From the NCBI RefSeq assembly GCF_033958435.1, contig NC_134137.1:238126501-238190500 (forward strand): a stretch of 64,000 nucleotides of DNA, in the 5' to 3' direction. Under the pieces are notes generated by a model that saw only the letters and a program-made list of their open reading frames with translations, made no database searches and was not told the origin of the DNA. Source of the DNA: Carettochelys insculpta (Eukaryota; Chordata; Testudines; Carettochelyidae). Within the stretch, counting starts at the first letter, position 1, and every line of letters starts with the position of its first letter. The translations under genes were made by a program, and so were the position numbers. Shown one piece after another: positions 1-11,053 of this stretch.

Positions 1-557
1 AGCAAAATATAGAACAAACTTAATTTTTCCCTTTGTAGAGAATAGTAAATTGTAGCCAAGATTTTCAAGACTGACTAGTAATTTTGGATGCTTCAGTTAT
101 GGAGCCAGACTTCCAGAAAGCGTTGAGTGCTCACAACTACTTACTAACATAAACTCTGAAAATCAGGCTTTTCCAAGGTAACTCAAGCTGAGGACTCAAA
201 AACAGAAGCACCCAAAATTATCAGTTCAGCTAGTTTAAAAAAAGTATATATTCTGAAATAATTTTCACATGATTTTTCCCTCAATTTTTAAATCAAAATA
301 TTTTGTCTGTCATTCATTTTATATACCTTTTCTGTTTTCAAAAATTTTAATTAACTATGTAGTCAGCTTAATTACATCCATTTAAAATATTTCAATAATT
401 TAAACATATTTTGAGAGTATTTTTTAAAATTTGAAATGACAAATTTCCATGTGGTCTTTAACAAAAAAACGATAGCAAAATAAATCACAGACGTTTGGAA
501 AAACATCAATCTTTCACAAAAAATAAATTTTGTCAAAAAAAGGGAGCATATATAGTA
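1..557. other. AT-rich unassigned sequence
   Basis: No repeat, exon or RNA gene was recognised. Short open frames here are made of A/T-rich codons and have no domain-like composition. Confidence 0.5.
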
Positions 558-2065
558 CACTTATCCCTCACTATACAAGCACTATTGGTTCCCAAATTTC
601 TGCTTGTATGCAAAAACTCATAAGAGCGACACTAAATTCTCATTAAAATACATGTAAAAGTCTTCAATGAATTCCCAGTGCTTGTAACTTGACAGAAAAC
701 AGTTGAGCATAGGTACTTTTCTGATGTATTTGAATAGTTTGGCACCAGTTACATGTAGAGCAGGGATTCCCAACCTCTGATTAGATTAGATTTGTTAAAG
801 GTTGCCAAGCTGGGCAGTTCCCAGCTGCAGGCGGGTGTTAAAGAAGCCGTTTGCAGTTTCTTAACACTGCTGCCTCAGGCAGATATCTATCAATAGACAG
901 AGCTGTTGGAGATGACAGCTATCTCTGTCACTAGGGACAGCAATTACCTTATGCCTAGGTGCTGAAACCTTAACACTTGAGTTAATTGGTTTTAACGACT
1001 GTTACCTGCTGGGAGCAGGAGGGCTGGGGGAACCACCCAGCCTAGCATCCCCTGTGAAGAGGCTGGGGGGGGGAGGGGGAGGAGGAGGAGTGTCTGAGGC
1101 TGGGGCTGGGGCTGGGGCTGTTTAGGGATGCGGGGTGTGTGTGTGTGTCTAAGACTGGGGGGGAAGTTTGGGGCTGCTGGGGAGGGTGTAAGGCTGGGGC
1201 GGTTTGGGGCTGCTGGGGGTGCATAAGCTTGGGGGCAGTTTGGGGATGCAGGGAGAATCTAAGGCTGGGGGGAAAGTTTGGGGCTGCTGGGGGGTGTAAA
1301 GCTGGGAGTAGTTTGGGACTGATGGGGGGGTGTAAGCCTGGGGGCAGTGTGGAGCTCCAGGGGGAGTCTAAGGCTGAGGGCAGTTTGGGGCTGCTGAGGG
1401 GCTCCAAGGCTGGGGGTGGTTTGGGGTTGCTGGAGGGGTCTAAAGCTGGGCGCAGTTTGGGACCTTGGGGGTGTGTTAAAACATGGCTGAGGGTTTGGTC
1501 TGCAGGGTGGGTGAGGGGACTAATACAGTAAACCCTTGAGTTACCCAGGGGTTGTTTCTGCAACCCCTGCATAACTCAAATTTTCCTGCAAGGGGAGGGG
1601 AGCCAGGAACCACCACTTGTCAGTTTCCTGGCTCACAGAGTGGCAGGAAATGGGAACCAGGGGCAGGCTGCTTCCAGTCCCCCCATGGCTTGTGGGATGG
1701 GGAAACTGATCAGCTCATGGCTGGGCAGTTTCACGTTCCTACCAGTGCAGTGGAGGGAACCAGGCTAAGAGCCTTCTCCCTCTCTTCCCCACAGCCACAG
1801 GGCTGTTATCTGCATGTCTGAGGGAAGGGATGGAGAAGGCTCCTGCCACAGGGCTGTGGGTCTCCCCACACCTGGCCGGGCACCCTGCGGCTGTAGCACA
1901 GCCAGCTGCAGGGCTGCCAGTCTCCCCATGCCCTGGCCAGGGACTCTGCAGCCGGCTCATATAAGCAGGGGAAGTTCACTCATTTAGTGAACAAAGGTAG
2001 GTATGTGTGTCCCTCGTTTTAGTGTGTACTCATAAGTAAAGTACTCGTTAAAGGAGGGATGAGTG
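558..2065. mobile_element. Candidate TA-flanked mariner/pogo-like MITE
   Basis: The left end reads CACTTATCCCTC and the right end is GAGGGATGAGTG, an imperfect inverted pair. Each side is flanked by TA (556-557 and 2066-2067), the target duplication of Tc1/mariner/pogo transposons. No transposase frame is visible. The interior is complex. A G-rich minisatellite lies at 1087-1495. A second TA-preceded terminus-like motif, CAGTAAACCCTTGAG, starts at 1526, so two related elements may be nested. The ends are short, so 1.5 kb as one unit is an inference. Confidence 0.4.
1087..1495. repeat. G-rich minisatellite, about 37-38 bp unit
   Basis: About ten diverged copies of a unit built on 'aaggctgggggcagtttgg' followed by 'ggctgctgggggtgt' are arranged in tandem. 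One strand is very G-rich with many GGGG runs, so it could form G-quadruplexes. The repeat keeps long frames open on both strands: a Pro/Ser/Leu-rich one on minus at 1042-1572 and a Gly-rich one on plus at 1139-1531. They follow the repeat period and are not genes. Confidence 0.8.
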
Positions 2066-2080
2066 TATGGCCAACACCAA

Positions 2081-2449
2081 TGCTATGGTTACACTACAGT
2101 GACCTGTTGACAGAAGTCACTGTTAGAAGAGATTTCCCTTCAGAACTTCTGTCCCCAGAGTGCTGCCACACACAAAAGCAAACTGAAAGAGCACTTGGCT
2201 CTGTCAACAGAGCAACTGGACGGCCCGGCTGCTTTCTTGGCAAAACAGGCACCTGCAAGCACAGCAGATGGAGCTGCCCATTGTTCTGGATTCACTGTCT
2301 GTTGAGAGAAGGTCCCCCCTGAGCATCCACACAGCTTTTTTTTGACAGAATCTGTCGACAGCAGTGTTATGCCTTATGGCTGAGAGGCAGAACATTGCCA
2401 GTGAAAGTGATGAGATTTGTTGGCAAAACTTGCTAGTGTAACTGTAGCC
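2081..2449. mobile_element. Foldback MITE, TTGACAGA family (copy 1)
   Basis: The ends are GCTATGGTTACACTA on the left and TAGTGTAACTGTAGCC on the right, a diverged form of the GGCTGTGTCTACAC terminus that recurs throughout this window. The interior carries TTGACAGA and GTCAACAG motifs in both orientations. It aligns by eye with 5658-6091 in the same orientation and lacks part of that copy's interior. It is non-coding. Confidence 0.7.
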
Positions 2450-5400
2450 CTAGAGTACAAAAACTGATGAATCCTGTTGGAAATACTCATGACTGGCATA
2501 AAAAATTATGACTGTTGAAAAACACCCACACAGTTTGGCTTTGCTTGTTGCTCTTCTGTTCACATTTTCCAGTTTTCTTCTTGACAATGAGAGCTAGAAT
2601 TTTTTAAAGGTAAGTTGAGAGGCTCACACAATCACATGATTCCAGCAGCTAAGGCTTTATAAAGAATACCAAATATCATCACACTTGAGATAAAACCATA
2701 GGAGTTCACAACACTGCCTATGCTGCAAAGAACGATGTCTATCTCTTATCAACTCATACATCTTATGGGCCCAATCCCATTAACGTTAAATACAAACTCC
2801 CCATTAGCCACAGTCAGAGGAGGGTTGGACACTGTGGGTGTGATCTTACAAGTTCTCAACAGCAGTAGAATAGCTTTGTGTTTAAGATGCTGGGATTCAA
2901 AAGAACTCACTGACCAGGTCTCTGTTTCTCTATTCTGCTTCCACATAATTCACCCTTTACATCACTGCTCATGAGTAATGCAGCTAGCTAAGCACGTGAC
3001 GATAATACCTTTACTACACACTGCAGACAATGCATTTCATTCATAGATATGTATACCTGTGCAATAATAGCCAATCAATCACTCCATATATTTTGAAGCT
3101 TTTATAGTTTTGGGCCCTAGTCTTGCAGTGTACCTGACAGGACCGAATTCATACAGGTAGCGTTCCACTGAGGTTAATGGGGTGTTGCGGGATCAGGATT
3201 GTAGCATTGCATTTACATGATCACTTGTTTTGACAATCAGGAACCACTTAGGCAATAGTCTGGTTGCTCGTTTATCTGTCAAGCTAGCAAATGCCACTAT
3301 ATTGCTAAATGTGTCTAAAGGGGAATCGTGGCCTTTAGTCTTACTCCACTTCTTTTAATTATATCTGCCTGTCACTATCCAGCCAAGAATATTTACATTA
3401 AATAATGGAAGGAGTTTTGCAAATTCCCCTCTCCTCCCCTCCACTCCCCTCCCCCTTTTATAGTAAGTGACCGTCTAGCCAAGTTCATTTCCTTTCCTGT
3501 CTGAGTTCCTCTCTGAAATATATTATCCTGCTTATTAAAGGCCAAGAGCACTGTGCTTTTCTTTTCTTCCACCCTCTCTGAAGAAGGGGCATGCAGGGGA
3601 TGCTCGGATTAAGTTAGCAGGGCACCCCAGAGCTCAGATTCCTTCAGAATGAGCTCACATCCTCTTTCTGTGTGATGAGAGGAACTCTGTTTGCATCAGG
3701 CAGTAGACTACATAAATATATACACATTGCAAGGACGAACATTTAGCCTGAGCACAAACTGCAATTTCCAAACAATGAGCTGACTGACAAAGAATCATCT
3801 GCCAGCCCTCCAAGCAGGCAAGCTGCAGCGAATTCTCGGGGTGATGGGCCGTTCATTCCAAATGAAATCCATATCCAGAGGCAGGGGGAGGAGAAGGGAG
3901 GGAGAGAGAGAGATGACAGATCCCTGTTTGCATTCTTCATAAAGAGCAGCTGCAATTGTCTTACTACAATATGTCAACATGAAATTATGACAAATCAGGC
4001 AGAGATGTACTAGCAGAAGAAAACAATAAGGAGGAAACAGAGTGTGTGTGTGTTTAGAGTGTGCGGAAGTGGGAGAGGGAAGAAGAATTAATTGAGCCTC
4101 AAGTTGTGGATGCCTGTATTGCCTGCATGGAAAAATCCTACAGAATTTAATAGGAATGATAGCAGTAGGCTTCGATAGACGTTACACTGCAAGGCTATTC
4201 TAATTCTAAAATTGGGTTATAGAAGACTTTCCATTCTTTGTCTAAGTTCTAATGGTCCTTTCCAAAGGCTATTCTCCGAAAAGCTGAAAAAGAGCAGCCC
4301 GTCATTTGTTTTCTGAGCAGTTACTGGGAATTCTTGAAAATCTGATGGGTGTTTTGCCGCCTTTTGTACGACCCAATGCCATGTGTTGACCCAAGCAGAA
4401 GTAAGGAAGCGTCATACAGATACATGTATTTGGCCAAAAATAGGAGAGGAAAAAAAGAGCTGTCCAGTTTATTTTTTGCATACGGAAATGTTACTGTCCA
4501 AGGGCAATGGGAGAATGAGGAGGAGAAAGGCTAGTTTCCTGCTTGCCTCCTAGTTTCTATCTTGCAGAAGTCCTTGAAACGGGATGCAGTAAATGTTTCC
4601 TTTATTAAAAACTGAGCCTTCTCCAACCCACACAGTTGCATAACACTTGATAGGATACACATTTTTCCATTGTCCTTAAAAAAAACCAAAAAAACAAAAA
4701 ACAAAGGACAACTAAAAAGTCCTTGCAAAATCCCATTGAAAAGATGAGAAAATGGCAAAATTTGACCTTAGCATAAGTGGACATAATTCACATTGAACTC
4801 AATAGGAGTCACCCTGGTTTTTACCATAGCTTAATTTGTTAGGTCCCAAAACATTCATGATGAGCAGAGTTATCAAAAAGTGCATACTAACACTAGACCC
4901 TTAGTTGGAATCAATTAATGGTGACTTGCAAAGGTAAAGTACCAAATCTAAGTGATGTGCACTGAGTTCCTAGCAGTTAAAAGGCAATTAACATAGTATT
5001 CCTACCTAAAAGCTGACTTTATTTTCTTCCTGGTCGGGCTCTGATACATTTCTCCCTACTGTGGCCAGGTCACAGCTGGCTATAAGTGGATGAAACTTGG
5101 TGGATTTGCTTTGTAGGGTGTGGAGTGCATGCAAATATTTTCAGTGGCTTCATTTGCTTATCTACATAGAAAATCCAGTGGGATGCAACACGTATGTAAC
5201 CAAGAGGGCTCTACAGAAACACATCAGGATTCTGTTGAAAGCATGGCAAAAAAAATCTAAAAAACTTAACTGAGAATGAAATTCTTCTCAGAGCAGGGAT
5301 ATATTTCTCTAATTCTATGAGATAATGATAAACAACTATACAAAACTTATTTTTCCCACTAAATTCAACATGTTTTTTACGTAAGGGTTTATTTCAAAGT

Positions 5401-5657
5401 CCTGAGCTTCACACTTTAATTAACTGAAAGAACGTCGCTCTGTGCTCACTTAGGTTGAGTTTTGCAATGATGGCACTCACTGGAATTCAGTAGTGTTATT
5501 CCTGAGTTGTATGATAGCCAGCCAGATCACAGTCAGGCTCCTTTTCTCATGGTGACGCCCAAATTTCATCTAATTAACTCTTAAATACATCAAGTAGTAC
5601 TACAAGCTTATCCATCCATAGAATTTCCTTTCTGTTGGGTTCATTTTAAGACATGTT
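2450..5657. other. Unassigned, largely repeat-free sequence
   Basis: No transposon, exon or RNA gene was recognised in these 3.2 kb. There are short C-rich tracts near 3420-3460, an AG-rich tract near 3895-3915 and a GT run near 4041. A generic short motif resembling decayed ancient repeats lies near 3115-3200. The stretch could hold conserved non-coding sequence, but nothing visible proves it. Confidence 0.4.
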
Positions 5658-6091
5658 GGCTTTGGTTACAATACAGCAATCTGTCAACAGAAGTCACTGT
5701 CAGAAGAGATTTCCTGATAAAACTTCTGTCAACAGAGTGCGGCCACTCACAAAAGCCAACCGGAAGTGCTTTTGGCTCTGTTGAGACAGCAGCCAGACTG
5801 GCACCTGGAAGGACAGCAGACAGGGCTGCCCATTCTTCTGGATACCCTCCTTGTCGAGAGAATTCCAGCCCCCCCGTCCTCGCCCGCCAGAGCATCCACA
5901 CAGCTTTTTTGTCGACAGAATCTATCAACAGCAGTGTTATGCCTCATGGCTGAGAGGCAGAATGCTGCCCATGAAAGTGCAGAGTTTTGTTGACAGACTG
6001 TCGACAAAATGCATTTGGTGTGTGGACTTTCCACCAGTTTTGTCAACAAAACTGGGCTTTTGTCAGCAAAACTAGCTAGTGTACCAGTACC
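5658..6091. mobile_element. Foldback MITE, TTGACAGA family (copy 2)
   Basis: The left end GGCTTTGGTTACAATAC and the right end CTAGTGTACCAGTACC are diverged inverted termini. The interior alternates TTGACAGA, GTCAACAG and GTCGACA on both strands, giving a weak palindrome. It is the same family as 2081-2449 and is related to 21669-21948. Short open frames on both strands follow the palindrome and are not genes. Confidence 0.7.
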
Positions 6092-6198
6092 TGTTTTGTC
6101 CTGACCCACAGCAACTTGACACAAGATTCATTGATGCTGTTGTGCTCCTCCGTCTTCTATCCATCAAACTCTTCTTTTGGAGAGGACAAATGTTACAC

Positions 6199-7249
6199 TA
6201 GGGGTCAGCAACCTTTCTGAAGTGGATTGCTGAAATTTGACTTTTGACCTCTCTGTATGGTCCAAGTGCCAGGGATACTTTTAAAAGTCACTAAGGCTGC
6301 ATCTACACGTGCACGCTACTTCGAAGTAGTGGCGCCAACTTCGAAATAGTGCCCGTCATGGCTACACGTGTTGGGCGTTATTTCGAAGTTGAAATTGACG
6401 TTAGGCGGCGAGATGTTGAAGTCGCTAACCCCATGAGGGGATGGGAATAGCGCCCTACTTCGAAGTTGAACGTCGAAGTAGGGCACGTGTAGATGATCCC
6501 CGTCCCGCAACATCGAAACAGCGGGGTCTGCCATGGTGGCCATCAGCTGAGGGGTTGAGAGACGCTCTCTCTCCAGCCCCTGAGGGGCTCTATGGTCACC
6601 GTGTGCAGCAGCCCTTAGCCCAGGGCTTCTGGCTGCTGCTTCTGCAGCTGGGGATCCATGCTGCATGCACAGGGTCTGCAACCAGTTGTCGGCTCTGTGG
6701 ATCTTGTGTTGTTTAGTGCCACTGTGTCTGGGAGGGGCCCTTTAAGGGAGCGGCTGGCTGTTGAGTCCGCCCTGTGACCCTGTCTGCAGCTGTTCCTGGC
6801 ACCCTTATTTCGATGTGTGCTACTTTGGCATGTAGATGTTCCCTCACAGCGCCTATTTCGATGTGGTGCTGTGCCCAACGTCGAAGTTGAACGTCGATGT
6901 TGCCAGCCCTGGAGGACGTGTAGACGTTATTCATCGAAATAGACTATTTCGATGTCGCTAAATCGAAATAAGCTATTTCGATGTAGCGTGCACGTGTAGA
7001 CGTAGCCTAATAGTCCTACTTACAACAGCTTCATTAATAAATAAATTAAGGTGCAGATCTTTACCGTTTAGCTGATAGTTGGTAGCATTAACTGGTCTTT
7101 TGTTTATCAACAGGTGGCATGGCTTTGAGTAAGCTCCCAGCTGCATGGGGGGTGGGGGTGGGGGCAGGCCTGAGCTCTTGTCTCTCATGCCAATGAAAAT
7201 CAGCTCATGTGCCACTCTTGGCACCCATGCTAAGGGTTACTGACCACTG
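6199..7249. mobile_element. hAT-like non-autonomous element, split by a nested MITE
   Basis: The left terminus TAGGGGTCAGCAACCTTT and the right terminus AAGGGTTACTGACCACTG are inverted repeats of the hAT type. The element is flanked by a perfect 8-bp direct repeat, tgttacac (6191-6198 and 7250-7257), the TSD length expected for hAT. The element proper is about 335 bp. The rest is the 713-bp foldback element at 6295-7007 plus its 3-bp duplication. There is no transposase. Confidence 0.9.
6295..7007. mobile_element. Foldback MITE nested in a hAT element
   Basis: It starts GGCTGCATCTACACGTGCACG and ends with the complement ending CGTGTAGACGTAGCC, with arms rich in TTCGAA. It is flanked by a perfect 3-bp duplication TAA (6292-6294 and 7008-7010), which matches the TWA target of PIF/Harbinger transposons. 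The CpG in TTCGAA is mostly intact, suggesting a fairly young insertion. The centre (about 6500-6800) is not palindromic and has no recognisable gene. Confidence 0.88.
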
Positions 7250-7257
7250 TGTTACAC

Positions 7258-8214
7258 AATAAGTTTATTCTTAGATACCACCTTCTGCCCCAGATTCTAA
7301 AAGGACTTCAGAGACTTTGTTTCATTTCTAAAGCACCTGGAAGTAGGCAAGATTACTGTGTTCATTTTCCAGACTGGTGGAGAAAGGTGCCAAGAACTCC
7401 AGGGATTATAGAGAACGCAGGGCTGGTGCTAGGCAGCAGAAAACAGTAGTTCATCTGTGCATTAATAAGAAGCCATTGTCTATTGGAAGCAGCTCACTTT
7501 CATCACCCATCAGTTGATTGTGACGCACAAAGTTGCAGATTCTGGATGGCACGAGATTTTCTCCTGAGACAGTGAAGACTTCTGGAGGTGGTGGTTTTGA
7601 AGCCAGAATTTAGTTCTCACAGGCACCATTGTTTTGATCTTACTCTGTAGTTTTTCCATCACTGGGGAAATCCCCTTGTGCCCATATTAGCTTCTCTGCA
7701 TTCAGAATAGTGATATCAGAAAGATATGTTCCATGCACTGTGCTTTCCCATGTCTACCTCCCTTTTCCAGCCTGGGAGAAACTCACTATTTTAATTTGAT
7801 TTCTTATTGTTTCTTATTTCCCAGCTGCTCCAAAATGGTGCAAAATGTTTTACAAGCATATAAATAGACAAATCCCAGTTGCCATGACCTTCAGCATAAG
7901 GCCCCACTTCTAAAGTGTGTTCCGTCTCCTTTATTCTGCTCCAACAGTGTAGAGGGACTGGAACTTAGCAGAGAAATCTCAACAAAATGTCTGTACTTTG
8001 GGGAAAACTGAAATAATATCTAGTTCTTGTATGATATGTTTCATCAGCAGAACCCAAAGAAAAATTGTTTCTTTTAATTCTGAATTGTTTTCTTCCAATA
8101 ATTAAAAAAGACTGAAATAAAGCTGTTTCTGTGAATCATTTTGATTTTGACAAATTTGTATTTTTAACCAAAAAAAAGTTTCCAAATATTTCATCAGTTC
8201 TAATGCTAATAATG
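7258..8214. other. Unassigned sequence
   Basis: No repeat family or exon was recognised. Composition is ordinary and the open frames are short. Confidence 0.4.
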
Positions 8215-8425
8215 AAACAAAATAGGAAGAAGGGTTCTTTTGAAGATGGGGTTTATTTTCGAAATAGCCTTGTCTACACTGCTTTTTTACTTTCGAAAGA
8301 GTTTCTTCTGAGAAGAGATAATGCAAATGAAGCACAAGATGTGTAAAACAGTGCCTCATTTATATTTTTGATATCCCTCATTTCCATTCCGCTTTTGAAA
8401 GAGGAGTGCAAGTGTAGACACAGCC
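8215..8425. mobile_element. Partial foldback MITE, right half (TTTCGAAAG family)
   Basis: It contains 'gaagatggggttta', TTTCGAAA motifs and ends AGTGTAGACACAGCC. The matching left half is absent, so this is a truncated copy of the family seen at 8496-9752. Confidence 0.65.
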
Positions 8426-8495
8426 ATAGTGCCTAATTTGAAATAGTAACTTTGGACGCTATTATGGCTTATTTCAGAATAGCACTATTCTGGTT

Positions 8496-9363
8496 GGCTG
8501 TGTCTACACTTGCATTCCTCTTTCGAAAAAGGCATGCAAATAGGGGAAATCAAAAACACAAATAAGGTGTGGATTTACATATCTGGCACCTCATTTGCAT
8601 ATTCTTATTTCCAAATATCTTCTTTTGAAAGAAGAAAACCAGTGTAGACAGTGCTCTTTTGAAAGTAAACCCCATCTTTGAAAGAATCCTTCTTCCCATA
8701 AAAAAAAGGAAGAAGGATTCTTTCGAAGATGGGGTTTACTTTCGAAAGAGCAGCGTCTACACTGTTTTTCTTTTGAAAGAATCCATTTCAAAATAAGAAT
8801 ATGCAAATGAGGTGTGTGATGGATTCAGGGGTCCCCCTGCACTGCACCCCGTCCACTGACAGGAGTGACACTCACTCAGCAGGTACAACAGGAGGTTTAT
8901 TAGGCAACAGATGCCCAGTTTCTCACAGAAGCGACAGTACAGCAGCCAGAGACAGTCCTTCCAACCCGTCCTGGGGAGAAGACCCCGAGGGGTGCCCCTC
9001 TGGGGTGTAGCTTTCTCCCTCCTCTGGCTGGCTCCTTCCAGCTCTCTCTTTCCCTAGCCTCAAAACTGCCGCCCCCTGAGTCAAAACCCAGCTCAGCTCC
9101 TCCCTCCTCTTTGTTCAGGGCAGAGGTGTTACCTGCCAGTTGTAGCCCCAGGGTCATCCTTAGCCACTGGGAGCTGCTGCTTGCCTCAGACATCCAGCCT
9201 GACTCACACATGCACTCCCCCCACTCCATCACAGGTGTCAGATATGTAAATCTTTTGAAAGAGGCATGCAAATGAGGTGAATTAAAATGCAAATGAGGTA
9301 CAGATTTACATATTGGGCACCTCATTTGCATATTCTTCTTTTGAAAGAAGAAAAGCAGTGTAG
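8496..9363. mobile_element. Foldback MITE cluster member, split by a solo LTR
   Basis: It starts GGCTGTGTCTACACTTGC. The arms fold about a centre near 8700, where 'aatccttcttcc' meets its complement 'ggaagaaggatt'. The right arm is interrupted at 8815-9233 by a solo LTR. After the LTR it resumes with the exact family sequence, then runs into repeated blocks of 'atgcaaatgaggt'. A terminus of the same family reappears at 9752, so 8496-9752 may be one element with a second inserted in it. Confidence 0.7.
8815..9233 (-). mobile_element. Solo LTR of an endogenous LTR retroelement
   Basis: The 419-bp block begins TGTGATGG and ends CCATCACA, a perfect 8-bp inverted repeat with canonical TG...CA ends. 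It is flanked by the 4-bp direct repeat GGTG (8811-8814 and 9234-9237), as made by an integrase. On the minus strand an AATAAA lies at about 8897-8902 near the downstream end, so the LTR is read on minus. No internal retroviral sequence adjoins it. The host MITE sequence is continuous if the LTR and one GGTG are removed, consistent with LTR-LTR recombination. Confidence 0.88.
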
Positions 9364-9752
9364 GGCCATGGCTACACTAGCCACCGCCTTTTGAAAGGGG
9401 GATGCTAATGAGCTACTTTGGTAGCTGCTAATGAGGTGCTGCCATGAATATGCAGTGCCTCATTAGCATAATGGCAGCCACAAACATTTCAAAAGTGCCA
9501 CTTTTGAAATGCATGCTGCTTGTGTCAATGGAGGCCTTTTGAAAGGACCCCCCCAGATTTCGAAAGCCCCTTCTTCCCAAAACCAAACGGGAAGAAGCAT
9601 TCTTTTGAAGATGGGACTTATTTTGAAAGAGCCACATCTACACTGCTTTTCTTTTTTCAAAAGAAGAATATGCAAATAAGGCACCAGATATGTAAATCTG
9701 CACCTCATTTACATGCCTCTTTCAAAAGAGGAATGCAAGTGTAGACACAGCC
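9364..9752. mobile_element. Chimeric or nested foldback MITE
   Basis: The left end GGCCATGGCTACACTAGCC belongs to the subfamily with 'cctcattagcat' interiors (compare 9946-10247). The right end GTGTAGACACAGCC and its interior belong to the 'atgcaaat' subfamily of 8496-9363. Intact TTTCGAAAG and CpG-decayed TTTTGAAAG are mixed. It is either a hybrid or one element inside another. Confidence 0.65.
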
Positions 9753-9799
9753 TCTGTGTCTTAACAGCACCTGCAATGAGGTTTAGGAAAGTCAAATTA

Positions 9800-9917
9800 A
9801 TGTGTCAGCTATTTCAAATTTATGTTGAAATAGTGTGTGTGTAGTGTAGAGGCTTGTAAAGTTATTTTGAAATAATGGCTGTTATTTTGAAATAACTTTT
9901 TCTGAGTAGACACAGCA
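9800..9917. mobile_element. MITE fragment, ATTTTGAAATAA family
   Basis: TTATTTTGAAATAA-type motifs are repeated and the right end reads GAGTAGACACAGCA. It resembles the complete copy at 60573-60812. The left end is unclear. Confidence 0.5.
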
Positions 9918-9945
9918 AGAGTCCTCTTCAACTGCAACTCTAAAT

Positions 9946-10247
9946 GGCCATGGTCACACCAGCTTCTCCTTTCAGAAGGGCTATGGTAATGTGGTACTTC
10001 AGAATATGCTAATAAGGTGCTTCCCAAAACCTGATGGGAACAAGTGGTTTTCAAAAGCAGGGTTCCATTTCAAAAGTCCCCCTGGCTACCTGGGCAGCTG
10101 TGTTTCAAAACTGGTGGTTTTGAAGCGTGCATGGCTGCCATTGTGCTAATGAGGTGCTGAATATTCCTGGTAGCACCTCATTAGTATATTCCGAAGTGCC
10201 ACATTACCATAGCCTTTCCGAAAAGGGGGACTAGTGTGGCCACGGCC
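9946..10247. mobile_element. Foldback MITE with AAT duplication
   Basis: The inverted ends are GGCCATGGTCACACCAG and CTAGTGTGGCCACGGCC. A 3-bp AAT direct repeat flanks it (9943-9945 and 10248-10250). The arms fold over most of the 302 bp and carry 'cctcattag' and its complement. It is non-coding. Confidence 0.85.
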
Positions 10248-10278
10248 AATTTGATTTAAAAGGAGGAAAAATATCAAT

Positions 10279-10372
10279 ATCCCTATTTTACACATGAGGA
10301 AACTGAGGCAAGATCTGGTTAATCGATTTACCCAAGATTACACAGTCTGTCAGTGGCAAAGAAAGAAAGGGT
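10279..10372 (-). repeat. MIR-type SINE relic
   Basis: The block 'attttacacatgaggaaact' followed by 'gaggca' and, further on, 'gattacacagtctgtcagtg' matches the reverse complement of the conserved MIR core known from amniotes. Identified from memory of the family. Confidence 0.7.
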
Positions 10373-10496
10373 ATCCAGGTAAGTCCCTTTGTCTGTTCCC
10401 TGAGATTACAAGCAAGGGTCTTATTTATGACAGGAGCAGCTGCCTACTAGGTTCTGGTATGAGATTCCTGTACTCAGCTTACAGTGGATAGGCAGT

Positions 10497-10585
10497 AGAA
10501 TAGGATTCAGGAGGCCTGGGTTCCATTCCTGGCTCTGCTACTGACCTGCAAATGGCCAACTTTCTTTACCTCTCTAGACTGCTGT
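10497..10585 (+). repeat. MIR-type SINE relic
   Basis: 'aggaggcctgggttccattc' followed by 'ctggctctgctactgacctg' is the forward MIR 5' core. It lies 125 bp from the minus-strand relic and is an independent insertion. Confidence 0.65.
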
Positions 10586-11053
10586 TCCCATGGGCCATGG
10601 AACTCTCCAGCACTGAGGTATCAGTGGCTGAGGGTATCCCATAGGAGATGCAGTCAGCCCATAGTAGAAAATGGGGGCACAAACTACAACACCCATAAGA
10701 CACTGTGGCAGCATTTCTGAGTCATAGTTTTCAGCCAGAAGTTTGTGGGATTTGATTTTTCTTTTAAAAGCCAGTTTTCCGCAGAACATCTGTACCCTTC
10801 AATTTTCTCACTAGTACTAATATTAAGTAAAATGAAGGCAATTCAGACAAAAGCAAAAAAAAAAAATCCAGCCTTGTAAAACTTCAGTCACATACATTGT
10901 CCTTATGCTAGCAGATATAGAAGTCCCATGAGTACGGACTTACTGTGTGAGAAGGCCTGTGCAAGTGTGACTTTGCAGAACTTAGTAGGAACCTCTGTGG
11001 AAATTCCAATAGATTCACTAAAAATATTTCAGCTGGTTTCTACTGGTATCTAC
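10586..11053. other. Unassigned sequence
   Basis: No repeat or gene was recognised. An A-tract lies near 10857-10867. Confidence 0.4.

Noticed and set aside
1042..1572. 176-codon Pro-rich frame on minus and 130-codon Gly-rich frame on plus
   Set aside because: Both follow the minisatellite period and have no domain; they are repeat artefacts.
8496..9752. CRISPR-like array from repeated ATGCAAAT and TTCGAAAG blocks
   Set aside because: Spacing is irregular, motifs occur in both orientations, and MITE ends and a solo LTR explain them.
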